DNA from: an uncultured Lachnospiraceae bacterium
GTDB lineage: Bacteria > Bacillota > Clostridia > Lachnospirales > Lachnospiraceae
Direction of reading: 5' to 3'
NCBI GenBank assembly: GCA_900320325.1
Contig: ONRU01000001.1
Span: 1-53,825 of the forward strand
Length of the DNA: 53,825 nucleotides
Shown here: positions 33,009 through 41,466 of the stretch, piece by piece
How the letters are laid out: each line of letters opens with the position of its first letter
Numbering within the stretch: the first letter of the stretch is position 1
Position numbers and translations under genes: made by a program
The notes under the pieces: model-generated
What the model was told of the DNA's origin: nothing
What the model saw: only the letters and a program-made list of their open reading frames with translations
Database searches by the model: none

Positions 33009-36000
33009 CTATTTTTTCATGACGCCGTCCTTACCGAACGTATACGTTTTTCCGTTGATGGTCTGCTTTCCGGTGGCCATAGTGCCCTTATAATGGTCCT
33101 GTGTTGTGGAAGGCCAGAAATAGTAGGACTTGCCGTCTATGGTCCTGAAACCGGTCTGTTCTTTCCCGTTGCTGCCAAAATAATACTTACAGTCATTGAT
33201 GGAGGCCCAGCCTGTGGCCATGGTGCCTCTGTAATGGTTTTTGGTCGTTGAAGGCCAGAAGTAATATACAGAACCGCCCAGTGTGGCAAATCCGGTGACC
33301 GCCTTCCCCTTACTGTCAAAGAAGTATTTCAGCTTGCCGACGGTGGTCCATCCGATGGCCATGGAGCCGGCGGGAGCGGAACCGGAAGCCGCAGGCAGGA
33401 AATAGTAGGAGACATTGTCGACCTTGACCCAGCCCGTCGCGGCTGTTCCGGCATAATGACTGTCGGTCGTTGTTTTATAGAAATAATAGGTATGGCCGCC
33501 GATCTTTTTCAGGCCCAGCGTCTGCCGGCCTTCGGAAGTAAAATAATATTTGTATTTTCCGATGCTGGTCCAGCCTGTGGCCATCGCGCCGAGGGGGAAG
33601 CTGCCGGCGGCTTTTTTGTGGAAATAATAGGTCTTTCCGCCGATTTTTTTCCAGCCTGTGGAAACATATCCGTTGGAGGTCATATAAAATTTGCGGCCGC
33701 CCTGCATGATCCAGCAGTTATGGGCCATGGTACCCTTGTAATGTCCGCCGCTGGTGGTCTTATAGAAATAGAAGCCGGATTTAAATCCTGTGGCCATGGT
33801 ACCGTTGGAATTAAAATAATATTTAAATCCGTTAATGGTCTGCCAGCCTGTGGCCATGACGCCTTTGTAATGGCCGTTCTTCGTACTTTTGTAGAAATAA
33901 TAATTATTGCCCTTTATGGTCACAAAGCCGGTCTGCTGTACGCCGTTCTTATCAAAATAGTATCGGTAACCGTTGATCTTGACCAAGCCGGTTATTTTGC
34001 TGGTGGCGGATTTGTAAAAATAGGTCTTCCCGCCGGAGCTGATCCATCCGCCGTTGAATTTAACAGTGATGGTGGCCAGCGTCTTGCCGGTGACAGAATC
34101 TACAGCGGAAAGCCTGCCGTTTTTGGCTGCCGTAAATTTGACTGTTCCGGTCTTTTTATCATAAGTGACATTGGTGCCCTTATAGACGATCCGTTTCAGC
34201 GCCTGGGGCTTTCCGGTCATGAAAAAGACTCTGGCCGTTCCGCCGGCGGAACCTGTGACCCCTGTGATCTTTGTGCCGGACTTCCCACGGAAATAGCCGG
34301 ATACGGTCAGGGATGATTTATTTACTTTTCCCTTCACAACATCATACATGCCCAGGGCGGCGGTGATCCCGTTCTGATTATAGCCGAGCTGGCTGTAATG
34401 GATGCTCGGATGCACGTCACGTACAGAATCCGGAAGATTGGATCTGGATATACTGGTATTGGACCGCAGGGGATAAGTGAGCTTTCCGGACGGATAAAAA
34501 GATTTAAAATAATTCTTAACGCCGCTGTCGCTGGTCCAGGATTCATTAGCGTTACTGACAATAAAGACATCCTTAAAGGTCGTGTTGTCCTGGGCAATCG
34601 CGTACTGGGCGGCGCGGGGGCCGTCCATATTCAGTTCTCCGCTGGTTTTGTTGTTCCCCTGGCAGGCCCGCGTAGGAATGATACCGAATTTGTCCAGGTT
34701 CAGTTTGGAATCCAGAGACTGATACATGCGGGTGAACTGGTTCAGGTAAGCCGACTCGGATACACCATGCCGGGAATCATTTTCCCCCTGCTGCCAGAGG
34801 CCGATCCTGTACAGGACATTGAAATGGCCGGCATTTTCTTCCGCTCTGGCCACCTGAGCTACGGCCATAAGAGCGGGAAGGACCGCGTTGTAGATTTTAC
34901 CGCCCGGTGCCCATTGGGCTATGGACGTGGAGCCTGCGGCAAAGTTGGCGACCCAGACCTTGCTGCCGGTCAGTTTATTCCACTCGTAGGCAAGGGCGCC
35001 GTCCATACCGCCTTTTCCTTTTCCGGCGTATGTGAGTGTATTGAGTTTATACTTCAGCGTGGAGCCGGTCATGGACGTATTGGAGACCAGGGATTCCGCC
35101 ACAAAGCTTTTGGCGTTGGCGCCGTTCAGGTAGCCGGCCATATCGATACCGGCCGCTTTGACAGCGAAATAATTGGCCTGGGGTCCATAGGTGGAATAGA
35201 CCTGTCCGTCTGTACAGGCAACAGAATCTTTGCCGTAGAAGGAGACGTCACCGCTGGGGAGACCCTCCATATTGCTCTGTCCCAGCAGATAGAAGAGGGA
35301 CAGACTGGCTGTTTTGACTGTGACCGATACTTTGTAAGCCTTTATCTTTGTTTTGGGCTTGTAGGATCCGCTGTAGACCTTTTTGGCGTTGGACAGATCT
35401 CCCTTTTTGACCAGGATCATCTCACAGGTGCCGACGCCGGTCGCCCGGATCCCGGTCCCGTTATCATAGGAGCGGAGAACAGCCTTATCTTTGGAACCGG
35501 TCCTGCTCCCTTTGCTCACAACATAGGAGGTCACCTTGTTGTTCCGGATCTGGACGACCGCAAAGCCGCTCCATTTTTTGGAGATCAGATATCTGTCATC
35601 ATAGGACAGGGTCAGAGAAGCGCCGGTGAAGGAAAAATAGCCGTCCGCGGTGGCGGCGTAAAGAAGATTGTCTTCACCGGTATCCTCATCATATACCAGT
35701 TCCTCATCCGCCAGGAGACTGTCGATGATCAGGTCCTCTTCAGCGGCAGCGGGATCCTCCGGCGCGGGTTCTCCGGACGCGGTAAGGGCTTCTGCGGAAG
35801 ATTCCTGTGCCGGAGCTTCATCCTGCGCGTTTTCCGCGTCCTCAGCCGGTTCCTGTCCGTTTTCATCTGTACCGCTGCCGGTTATTGTTCCGTCAGAAAT
35901 GCTGTCCGCGGGATCTGCCGGCACGGGGGCCTCCGGCGCGCCTTCTGCGGCCGCGGTTTCAGGAACGCTTATTTCAGCCGGAGCGGCACTGTCCGCGTTT

Positions 36001-36260
36001 TCCGCTTCAGGCAGAGCGTCCGCGTTTCCTGCTTCAGTCTGCCCGGCATCCTGGCCGTCCTCGGAAGGCGGGGCGGGGATATCCTGATCATCCTGTACGA
36101 TGTCAGCGGGGGATTCCGGCGCGCCGCTTTCCTCCGTCTGGCTGCCTGGGGCCGGATCCGTCTCCGCCGCCTGAATGGACCAGGCCGGCAGGGACAGGGT
36201 CATGGCCGCTGCCAGAATCAGTGCCGCTGCTTTTCCTGCGAAATGGTGTTTTCTGCTCAT
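33009..36260 (-). CDS. Secreted sialate O-acetylesterase-type protein with cell-wall-binding repeats
   Basis: 1083 residues. A signal peptide (residues 1-32, cleavage near QAAE) leads to an acidic Pro/Ala/Glu-rich linker to about 200 and a beta domain to 320. The SASA/SGNH esterase domain (about 320-650) has GQSNMEG with nucleophile Ser329, WQQGEND near 490 and the Asp615/His617 or His621 pair in DVHPSIHYS. From about 735 to the end come about 14 aromatic-rich repeats (ATGW-x-x-I-x-G-x-x-YYF-type), the choline/glucan-binding (CW) class that tethers proteins to surface polymers. It would deacetylate sialic acid or another O-acetylated glycan outside the cell, suiting a gut commensal. The start has AAAGGAAC upstream. 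It lies 78 bases downstream of the recombinase gene on the same strand. Confidence 0.88.
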   Translation of the reverse strand: MSRKHHFAGKAAALILAAAMTLSLPAWSIQAAETDPAPGSQTEESGAPESPADIVQDDQDIPAPPSEDGQDAGQTEAGNADALPEAENADSAAPAEISVPETAAAEGAPEAPVPADPADSISDGTITGSGTDENGQEPAEDAENAQDEAPAQESSAEALTASGEPAPEDPAAAEEDLIIDSLLADEELVYDEDTGEDNLLYAATADGYFSFTGASLTLSYDDRYLISKKWSGFAVVQIRNNKVTSYVVSKGSRTGSKDKAVLRSYDNGTGIRATGVGTCEMILVKKGDLSNAKKVYSGSYKPKTKIKAYKVSVTVKTASLSLFYLLGQSNMEGLPSGDVSFYGKDSVACTDGQVYSTYGPQANYFAVKAAGIDMAGYLNGANAKSFVAESLVSNTSMTGSTLKYKLNTLTYAGKGKGGMDGALAYEWNKLTGSKVWVANFAAGSTSIAQWAPGGKIYNAVLPALMAVAQVARAEENAGHFNVLYRIGLWQQGENDSRHGVSESAYLNQFTRMYQSLDSKLNLDKFGIIPTRACQGNNKTSGELNMDGPRAAQYAIAQDNTTFKDVFIVSNANESWTSDSGVKNYFKSFYPSGKLTYPLRSNTSISRSNLPDSVRDVHPSIHYSQLGYNQNGITAALGMYDVVKGKVNKSSLTVSGYFRGKSGTKITGVTGSAGGTARVFFMTGKPQALKRIVYKGTNVTYDKKTGTVKFTAAKNGRLSAVDSVTGKTLATITVKFNGGWISSGGKTYFYKSATSKITGLVKINGYRYYFDKNGVQQTGFVTIKGNNYYFYKSTKNGHYKGVMATGWQTINGFKYYFNSNGTMATGFKSGFYFYKTTSGGHYKGTMAHNCWIMQGGRKFYMTSNGYVSTGWKKIGGKTYYFHKKAAGSFPLGAMATGWTSIGKYKYYFTSEGRQTLGLKKIGGHTYYFYKTTTDSHYAGTAATGWVKVDNVSYYFLPAASGSAPAGSMAIGWTTVGKLKYFFDSKGKAVTGFATLGGSVYYFWPSTTKNHYRGTMATGWASINDCKYYFGSNGKEQTGFRTIDGKSYYFWPSTTQDHYKGTMATGKQTINGKTYTFGKDGVMKK
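33012..34040 (-). repeat. Tandem cell-wall-binding repeats of the surface esterase
   Basis: About 14 units of about 20-29 residues, each with G-x-x-YYF and an ATGW or TGF turn; a longer form includes a YKST/WPSTT-x-x-HY-x-GTM insert. DNA identity between some adjacent units is high enough to allow copy-number change by recombination. Confidence 0.85.
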
Positions 36261-36338
36261 TGTGTTCCTTTCTGATGGAGATGGCTCATTCGTTGATGGA
36301 ATTCTGTAACGGGGATCATTGAATGACAGAATGCCGTA

Positions 36339-37415
36339 TCATTCCCCGCTGTCACGGCCGCGCAGCTTTACAATATCCGCGGCCTTTTTCCTGTGATCTT
36401 CTTCAATGGCAGCGTAGTGCTTCCGTGTTGTATTGACATCTTTGTGTCCCAGCACATCCGCGACCAGGTAGATATCCCCGGTCTCCCGGTAAAGCCGGGT
36501 CCCGTACGTGCTGCGAAGTTTATGGGGCGTGATCTTTTTCAGGGTCGTTACGATACTGCTGTATTTTCTGACCAGGTTCTCCACAGCCCGGACTGTGATC
36601 CGCCGGTTCTGCAGGGAAAGAAAAAACGCGTTCTCATGACCGTCTTTCGGGATCACGGACATCCGCTCCTCCATGTAATCCTGCAGGGCGCCGGCTACTT
36701 CCCGGCCAAAATATACGATCGACTCATAACCGCCTTTACGATGGACTTTCAGGGCCCCGTCTTTGAAATTAATATCCTGCAGGTCCAGGCCGACGCATTC
36801 CGAAACACGGATTCCGGTGCCCAGCAGAAGGGTCAGCAGGGCAGTATCCCGTACTTTCGTTTTATTGTGGAAGCGCAGCTGGGCTTTGGTCAGGCCCTGG
36901 CCGTCCTCGGCCAGATCCAGAAGCTCCGAGACTTCCTCCGCGTCCAGGCGGATAATGGCTTTTTCATGCCGTTTGGGGACAGGTACCAGGGAAGTCACAT
37001 CCTTTTCGATCAGTTCACTTTGATAGAAGTAACGGAACATGCTTCGGAGCGCGGACAGCTTGCGGGCCTTGCCGCGTTCGTCATTGGTATAGACACGGCC
37101 GTCCTTTTCATAATAGCTCAGATACTCCATGTACTCTTCAATATCATCTTTGCAGATGTCATTGAGGAGGCTGATTTTATAGGAAGTGACAGGCACGGCA
37201 TGCAGAGAAGGATTGTTTTCATGGAGAAACTCAAAAAAGATCCGCAGATCATAGGCATAGCCCAGCCTTGTCCTGGCGGAGGTCGTTGTCTCAATGCCAC
37301 GGAAATACTGACGGCAGAAAGGCGGAAGAGATGCGAGGATCTCCCGCATTTTTTTGATATTTTTAATATCCTGTTCTTCGGAATAGGATTTCAGTGTTTT
37401 GTTCTTGTTCTGCAT
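36339..37415 (-). CDS. Orphan tyrosine recombinase/integrase
   Basis: 358 residues. An N-terminal SAM-like core-binding domain (about 30-150) is followed by the catalytic domain. The catalytic set is complete: Arg203 (GTGIRVSE), Lys227 in KVHRKGG, His298 and Arg301 (PHKLRSTYG), His324 (LGHKDVNTT) and the nucleophile Tyr334 (RKHYAAI). It is XerC/D-like but longer at both ends, and it is not next to a prophage, transposon or visible att sites. It may serve local inversion, chromosome dimer resolution or an old element. It has its own promoter and may be co-transcribed with the downstream surface esterase, whose repeats or expression it might rearrange. Confidence 0.9.
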   Translation of the reverse strand: MQNKNKTLKSYSEEQDIKNIKKMREILASLPPFCRQYFRGIETTTSARTRLGYAYDLRIFFEFLHENNPSLHAVPVTSYKISLLNDICKDDIEEYMEYLSYYEKDGRVYTNDERGKARKLSALRSMFRYFYQSELIEKDVTSLVPVPKRHEKAIIRLDAEEVSELLDLAEDGQGLTKAQLRFHNKTKVRDTALLTLLLGTGIRVSECVGLDLQDINFKDGALKVHRKGGYESIVYFGREVAGALQDYMEERMSVIPKDGHENAFFLSLQNRRITVRAVENLVRKYSSIVTTLKKITPHKLRSTYGTRLYRETGDIYLVADVLGHKDVNTTRKHYAAIEEDHRKKAADIVKLRGRDSGE

Positions 37416-37511
37416 GGACAGATGCCTTCCTGGAAATGAAATCCCGGCCCCGGATCCGCTGCCGTTTTCCCGGATCCGCGGCTGACTGATTTACATGATA
37501 TACATTAAAGC

Positions 37512-37540
37512 ATTTTAGCATATTCAGAAGAAAGTTTGTA
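37512..37540 (-). promoter_or_regulatory. Promoter of the tyrosine recombinase
   Basis: On the minus strand TACAAA (complement of 37535-37540), a 17-base spacer and TAAAAT (complement of 37512-37517) preceded by TGC, an extended -10. Confidence 0.5.
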
Positions 37541-37618
37541 CTTTGTATCCGGAAATACCTTTCGTCCCGGCCTTTGCGGAGAGTTAACATAAGTGATGTG
37601 TCAAGTGATTTGCGGCTG

Positions 37619-37627
37619 TGTTATAAT
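37619..37627 (+). promoter_or_regulatory. Extended -10 promoter of the AI-2E transporter gene
   Basis: TGT followed by TATAAT (37622-37627), 50 bases before the start. The -35 (TGTCAA, 37599-37604, 17-base spacer) is weak. Confidence 0.6.
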
Positions 37628-37679
37628 ATTAACGTTCTGAAAATGAACCGGCCTATTCAGGCAGGCAGGAGTGATTGAA

Positions 37680-39206
37680 ATGAAATACAGACCGGATAAA
37701 AACCAGATCACCTGGGCGATGACCTTGTTCTTTACCTGCATCGCGCTGGCGGTCGCTATATATTTGCTGTTCCATCTGGGCCCGATCTTCACCTGGCTCA
37801 GGAAGGTGATGGATATTCTGCAGGGGGTCTTCTATGGCGTTGTGATCGCCTATGTCCTTTCCCCTATTGTAAATCTTACGGAACAGAAATGGCTGATCCC
37901 CTATTATGAAAATAAGGGCATTCTTTTTTACGCCCCGGAGAACAGAACAATACGCGGAAGGGCCAGGATCGTTTCGGTCATGATCGCGATCTTCGTAGCG
38001 ACGGTCATGCTGGTCGGACTGCTGGGCATCGTGATTCCCCAGCTGATCCAAAGCATTACCGTCCTGCTCAACAGCGTTCCTTCCTATCTGGACAATGTCA
38101 ACAACTGGATCAACCAGATGCAGGCTGTCAGTGACGGAAATAATGAGATCCTGAATGAACTGCAGGAATATTATAATTCGATTTCCTCCGAATTAATGAA
38201 CTTTATCAACCGGCAGGTCATGCCCAATATGAACCGGATCGTCCAGGGACTGACCGACTATCTGACAGGCTTCATATCCATGATCGTCAACCTGTTCATC
38301 GGCATCATCGTCTCCGTTTACCTGCTGTTCTCAAAGGAACATTTTTCCGGCGGCGCCAAAAAGATCACCTACGGGATATTCAAGGAAGATACGGCCAATC
38401 AGATCATATCGGACTGCCGTTTTATCCATAAGACCTTTATTGGTTTTCTGGTCGGTAAGATCATTGATTCCATCATCATCGGCCTTCTCTGCTATATCGG
38501 CACGTCGATCCTGGGAACGCCCTATGCCCTGCTGGTCTCTGTACTGGTCGGCGTTACCAATATCGTACCGGTCTTCGGCCCTTATATCGGCGCTGTGATC
38601 GGTTCCCTGTTTATTTTGATCATCCAGCCCATCGAAGCTGTGAAATTTGTCCTGTTCGTGCTGGTACTGCAGCAGCTGGACGGCAACGTGATCGGTCCGA
38701 TGATCCTGGGAGGCTCCACCGGCCTGCCCAGCTTCTGGGTCCTTTTCTCCATTGTCCTGTTCGGCGGCCTGTTCGGGATTCCCGGCATGATTCTGGGCGT
38801 GCCCCTTTTCGCCTGCTTCCACGCGGCCGTGCGCAGATTCAATGACGCCCTGCTCAAGAGCAGGAACCTGCCCACAGACCAGTATACCTACAGCCGGATG
38901 GCCTATCTGAAGAACGGCAGGCCGGTCAGTTTTGAGGAATCCAGAGAAGAAACGGAAAACGGGAATCCGAAAGAGGAATCGGCAGATAATACCCTGGGGA
39001 TCAGGCTGGTGAACCTGTTCAAACGGATCGGCAGCAGAAATGCCGAAACGGAAGCCCCGGCAGATCTGTCCGCATCGGCCGAACCGCAGGCAGTGACCCG
39101 GAATATCCCGCCGGCGGAACAGGAAAAAGCGGAAGCGGGGGAAACGGAAGCTGCAGAAGATAAGAAACAGGCAAAGCCGGAACACAGCCATGACAGTATG
39201 GCCTGA
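37680..39206 (+). CDS. AI-2E family transporter (PerM/YdbI type)
   Basis: 508 residues. Eight or so hydrophobic segments show the family layout: two N-terminal helices (about 10-35 and 42-60), one near 105, a long periplasmic loop (SITVLLNSVPSYLDNVNNWINQMQ), then five helices from about 205 to 385. The conserved GTPYALLVSVLVGVTNIVPVFGPYIGAVIG segment lies near 280 and GGLFGIPGMILGVP near 365. Functions reported across the family include autoinducer-2 export and Na+/H+ exchange; which applies is unknown. The last 110 residues are a charged, Glu/Ala-rich tail longer than usual. The start 37680 has CAGGAGTG about nine bases upstream; a GTG at 37671 overlaps it. Confidence 0.88.
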   Translation: MKYRPDKNQITWAMTLFFTCIALAVAIYLLFHLGPIFTWLRKVMDILQGVFYGVVIAYVLSPIVNLTEQKWLIPYYENKGILFYAPENRTIRGRARIVSVMIAIFVATVMLVGLLGIVIPQLIQSITVLLNSVPSYLDNVNNWINQMQAVSDGNNEILNELQEYYNSISSELMNFINRQVMPNMNRIVQGLTDYLTGFISMIVNLFIGIIVSVYLLFSKEHFSGGAKKITYGIFKEDTANQIISDCRFIHKTFIGFLVGKIIDSIIIGLLCYIGTSILGTPYALLVSVLVGVTNIVPVFGPYIGAVIGSLFILIIQPIEAVKFVLFVLVLQQLDGNVIGPMILGGSTGLPSFWVLFSIVLFGGLFGIPGMILGVPLFACFHAAVRRFNDALLKSRNLPTDQYTYSRMAYLKNGRPVSFEESREETENGNPKEESADNTLGIRLVNLFKRIGSRNAETEAPADLSASAEPQAVTRNIPPAEQEKAEAGETEAAEDKKQAKPEHSHDSMA

Positions 39207-39296
39207 GGAGCCCCGGCGCCCATGACATAAACAGGAGATCATCGCAAAGGTGAAACCGTTCGCGGGAACGGGACCATTGCGGGGGAGGACTACGAT

Positions 39297-39755
39297 TTGA
39301 GATTTGTCATACAGAATGTATCGCACGCGGAAGTCAAAGTGGACGAGAAAGTCACCGGCAGTATCGATCAGGGATTTCTGGTCCTGATCGGCGTTTCCGA
39401 CACGGATGATGAGAAGATCGCCGACAGGATGGTAGCCAAGATGCTGAAGCTCCGCATCTTTGAGGATGAGAACGGCAAGACCAACCTGGATCTGAAGACA
39501 GTGGGCGGGAGCCTGCTGCTGATCTCCCAGTTCACCTTGTACGCGGACTGCCGCAAGGGCAACCGTCCTTCTTTTGTCAAGGCAGGAGCGCCGGATCATG
39601 CCCAGGCCCTTTACGAATATATCATCCGGAAATGCAAAGAATCCGTACCCAATGTACAGCAGGGGATCTTCGGCGCCTATATGCATGTCAGCCTGACCAA
39701 CGAAGGCCCCTTTACAGTCATTATGGATTCCAAAGAGCTGGGGTATGAGGCGTGA
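39297..39755 (+). CDS. dtd: D-aminoacyl-tRNA deacylase
   Basis: 152 residues, full length. Family motifs SQFTLYADCRKGNRPSF near 79 and the cross-subunit N-x-G-P motif TNEGPFTV near 135 are both present. It hydrolyses D-amino acids and mischarged glycine from tRNA. The TTG start at 39297 has GGAGG about eight bases upstream. It follows the transporter gene by 90 bases, which contain a small CCGTTC/GAACGG hairpin. Confidence 0.95.
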   Translation: MRFVIQNVSHAEVKVDEKVTGSIDQGFLVLIGVSDTDDEKIADRMVAKMLKLRIFEDENGKTNLDLKTVGGSLLLISQFTLYADCRKGNRPSFVKAGAPDHAQALYEYIIRKCKESVPNVQQGIFGAYMHVSLTNEGPFTVIMDSKELGYEA

Positions 39756-39821
39756 CGCTCCGCTGATCCGTTTTCTGCCGGCTTTTTTCTTTTCCTACTG
39801 TTCTTTCGGGAAAACAATGGT

Positions 39822-39849
39822 TTGATGTATCAGGAATATATGGTATGAT
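39822..39849 (+). promoter_or_regulatory. Promoter of the NifX-SlyD fusion gene
   Basis: TTGATG (39822-39827), a 16-base spacer and TATGAT (39844-39849) preceded by TGG, an extended -10. Confidence 0.7.
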
Positions 39850-39891
39850 ACATATCAGCGTGTCTCGCAATAAACAGAAAGAGGACAGGAT

Positions 39892-40815
39892 ATGAAAATA
39901 GCAGTAACCTATGAAAACGGCAATATCTTCCAGCATTTCGGAAGAACAGAATATTTTAAGGTATATGAAGTAGAAGACGGAAAGATCCTTTCCAGTGAGG
40001 TGATCTCTTCCAACGGCATCGGCCACGGTGCCCTGGCCGGCCTGCTGGCGGACCGGGACATCAGGACCCTGATCTGCGGCGGACTGGGCGGCGGTGCCCT
40101 GAATGCCCTGACCGGTGCGGGCATCGAAGTCTGCGCGGGCGCTTCCGGTGACGCGGACGCGGCTGTGGAAGCCTACCTGAAGGGCGAACTGACCGATACC
40201 GGTGCCAACTGCGACCATCATGGGGAAGGCCATACCTGCGGCCATCATGAGGGAGAAGATCACGAATGCTGCGGCGGCCATGAGGGAGAAGACCACGAGT
40301 GCTGCGGCGGACATGAGGAAGAGGGCGAAGGCGGCGGATGCTGCGGCGGCGGAGGATGCTGCGGCGGCCGGCAGATCTTGATCGAAGGAAAGAATGCCGG
40401 CAAGAACGTAAAGGTACATTACAGAGGCACCTTTGACGACGGCACCCAGTTCGATTCCTCCTATGACCGCGGAGAGCCCCTTGCCTTTATCTGCGGCGCG
40501 GGCATGATGATCCGCGGCTTTGATAAAGCGGTGGCGGATATGGAAGTCGGCCAGATCGTCGATGTACATCTGATGCCGGAAGAAGCCTACGGCGACAGGA
40601 ATCCCGAAGCCATTCTGGAGGTCGCCATTGCCCAGCTGCCCGGTTCCGAGAACCTGAAAGTGGGAGACAGGGTCTATCTGCAGAATATGGCCGGTCAGCC
40701 GTTCCCTGTAACGGTGACAGCCAAAGATGATACCATGATCACCCTTGACGCCAATCACGAAATGGCAGGAAAGGAACTGAATTTCCGCATTGAACTGGTC
40801 GAGTGTGAGGATTAA
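39892..40815 (+). CDS. NifX-like domain fused to a His/Cys-rich linker and SlyD-type FKBP isomerase
   Basis: 307 residues in three parts. Residues 1-100 are a NifX/NifB-C (dinitrogenase cofactor-binding) fold: MKIAVTYENGNIFQHFGRTEYF, GIGHGALAGLLADR and ICGGLGGGA. Residues 104-160 are a metal-binding linker with repeated EGEDHECCGGH and CCGGGGCCGG. Residues 160-307 are an SlyD FKBP: VKVHYRGTFDDGTQFDSS, the IF chaperone insert near 228-282 and the closing strand ELNFRIELVE. SlyD proteins are prolyl isomerases and Ni/Zn metallochaperones whose metal tail is normally at the C-terminus. Here the tail lies between the domains. It probably buffers or delivers a metal; which one is unknown. Confidence 0.85.
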   Translation: MKIAVTYENGNIFQHFGRTEYFKVYEVEDGKILSSEVISSNGIGHGALAGLLADRDIRTLICGGLGGGALNALTGAGIEVCAGASGDADAAVEAYLKGELTDTGANCDHHGEGHTCGHHEGEDHECCGGHEGEDHECCGGHEEEGEGGGCCGGGGCCGGRQILIEGKNAGKNVKVHYRGTFDDGTQFDSSYDRGEPLAFICGAGMMIRGFDKAVADMEVGQIVDVHLMPEEAYGDRNPEAILEVAIAQLPGSENLKVGDRVYLQNMAGQPFPVTVTAKDDTMITLDANHEMAGKELNFRIELVECED

Positions 40816-40848
40816 TACAGACAGGATCAAATAACAATACTGGTACAG

Positions 40849-40873
40849 GCACCGCTTATGGCGGTGCTTTTCC
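40849..40873 (+). terminator. Terminator after the NifX-SlyD gene
   Basis: GCACCGC (40849-40855) pairs with GCGGTGC (40861-40867) and is followed by TTTTCCTTT. Confidence 0.75.
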
Positions 40874-40993
40874 TTTGCCGGAAATGATTCGGGATAGTAT
40901 TTTTTTGGCGGCATATGATAAACTAATTAGAGGATATGATTAAAACAAAGGCGGCGGGAGAATATGCGTAAAAATATAGAAAAGGAGAATGCC

Positions 40994-41377
40994 ATGGATT
41001 TTTCAACCATTCATCATATTGCGATCATTGTATCTGATTACCAGGTATCCAGGGAATTTTATGTCGATAAGCTGGGCTTTTCCGTGATCCGGGAAAATTA
41101 CCGGCCGGATAAAAAAGACTGGAAGCTGGACCTGAAAGTCAATGACACCACGGAACTGGAGGTCTTCGCGCCTGTCAATCCGCCCAAGAGACCCAATTAT
41201 CCGGAAGCCTGCGGACTCAGGCATCTGGCTTTCTGCGTAAAAGATGTCGATCAGACGGTCGCGGAGCTGGAGAAGCTGGGAATCGCCTGTGAGCCCATCC
41301 GGTTCGACACCTTTACCGGTAAAAAAATGACCTTCTTTGCGGATCCGGACGGCCTTCCGCTGGAACTGCATGAGTAA
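40994..41377 (+). CDS. VOC/glyoxalase-family metalloprotein
   Basis: 127 residues. A single VOC unit of two beta-alpha-beta-beta-beta modules: IHHIAIIVSDYQVSREFYVDKLGF, then LRHLAFCVKDVDQTVAELEKLG and DPDGLPLELHE. Metal ligands are likely the His of IHHIA, the Glu of ELEVF, the His of RHLAF and the Glu of LELHE. It resembles the Firmicutes glyoxalase I-like family (SMU1112c/YwbC type), but the substrate is not certain. The start 40994 has AAAGGAG seven bases upstream; another possible start at 40964 also has a GGGAG site and would add ten residues. Confidence 0.85.
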   Translation: MDFSTIHHIAIIVSDYQVSREFYVDKLGFSVIRENYRPDKKDWKLDLKVNDTTELEVFAPVNPPKRPNYPEACGLRHLAFCVKDVDQTVAELEKLGIACEPIRFDTFTGKKMTFFADPDGLPLELHE

Positions 41378-41424
41378 AGTGCGTGAGCACGCTCTGCGGA
41401 GCCATTTATAAGGATTTATGAATA

Positions 41425-41446
41425 CCGCGCTGCAGAGACAGCGCGG
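41425..41446 (+). other. Hairpin upstream of the next gene
   Basis: A perfect 8-bp stem CCGCGCTG/CAGCGCGG with a six-base loop and no U-run, 20 bases before the next start. A GTGC/GCAC hairpin lies near 41380. They may affect message stability. Confidence 0.5.
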
Positions 41447-41466
41447 TGCAGATCAGGGATATATAG

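Noticed and set aside
34398..36275. A 625-codon plus-strand open frame
   Set aside because: It is antisense to the surface esterase, which has a signal peptide, catalytic motifs and repeats. The plus-strand product has no recognisable features.
36339..37415. Prophage or integrative element marked by the recombinase
   Set aside because: No phage structural, excision or conjugation genes, no tRNA and no flanking direct repeats were seen on either side.
39756..39810. Terminator after dtd
   Set aside because: A T-rich run (CTTTTTTCTTTT) is present, but no convincing stem precedes it.
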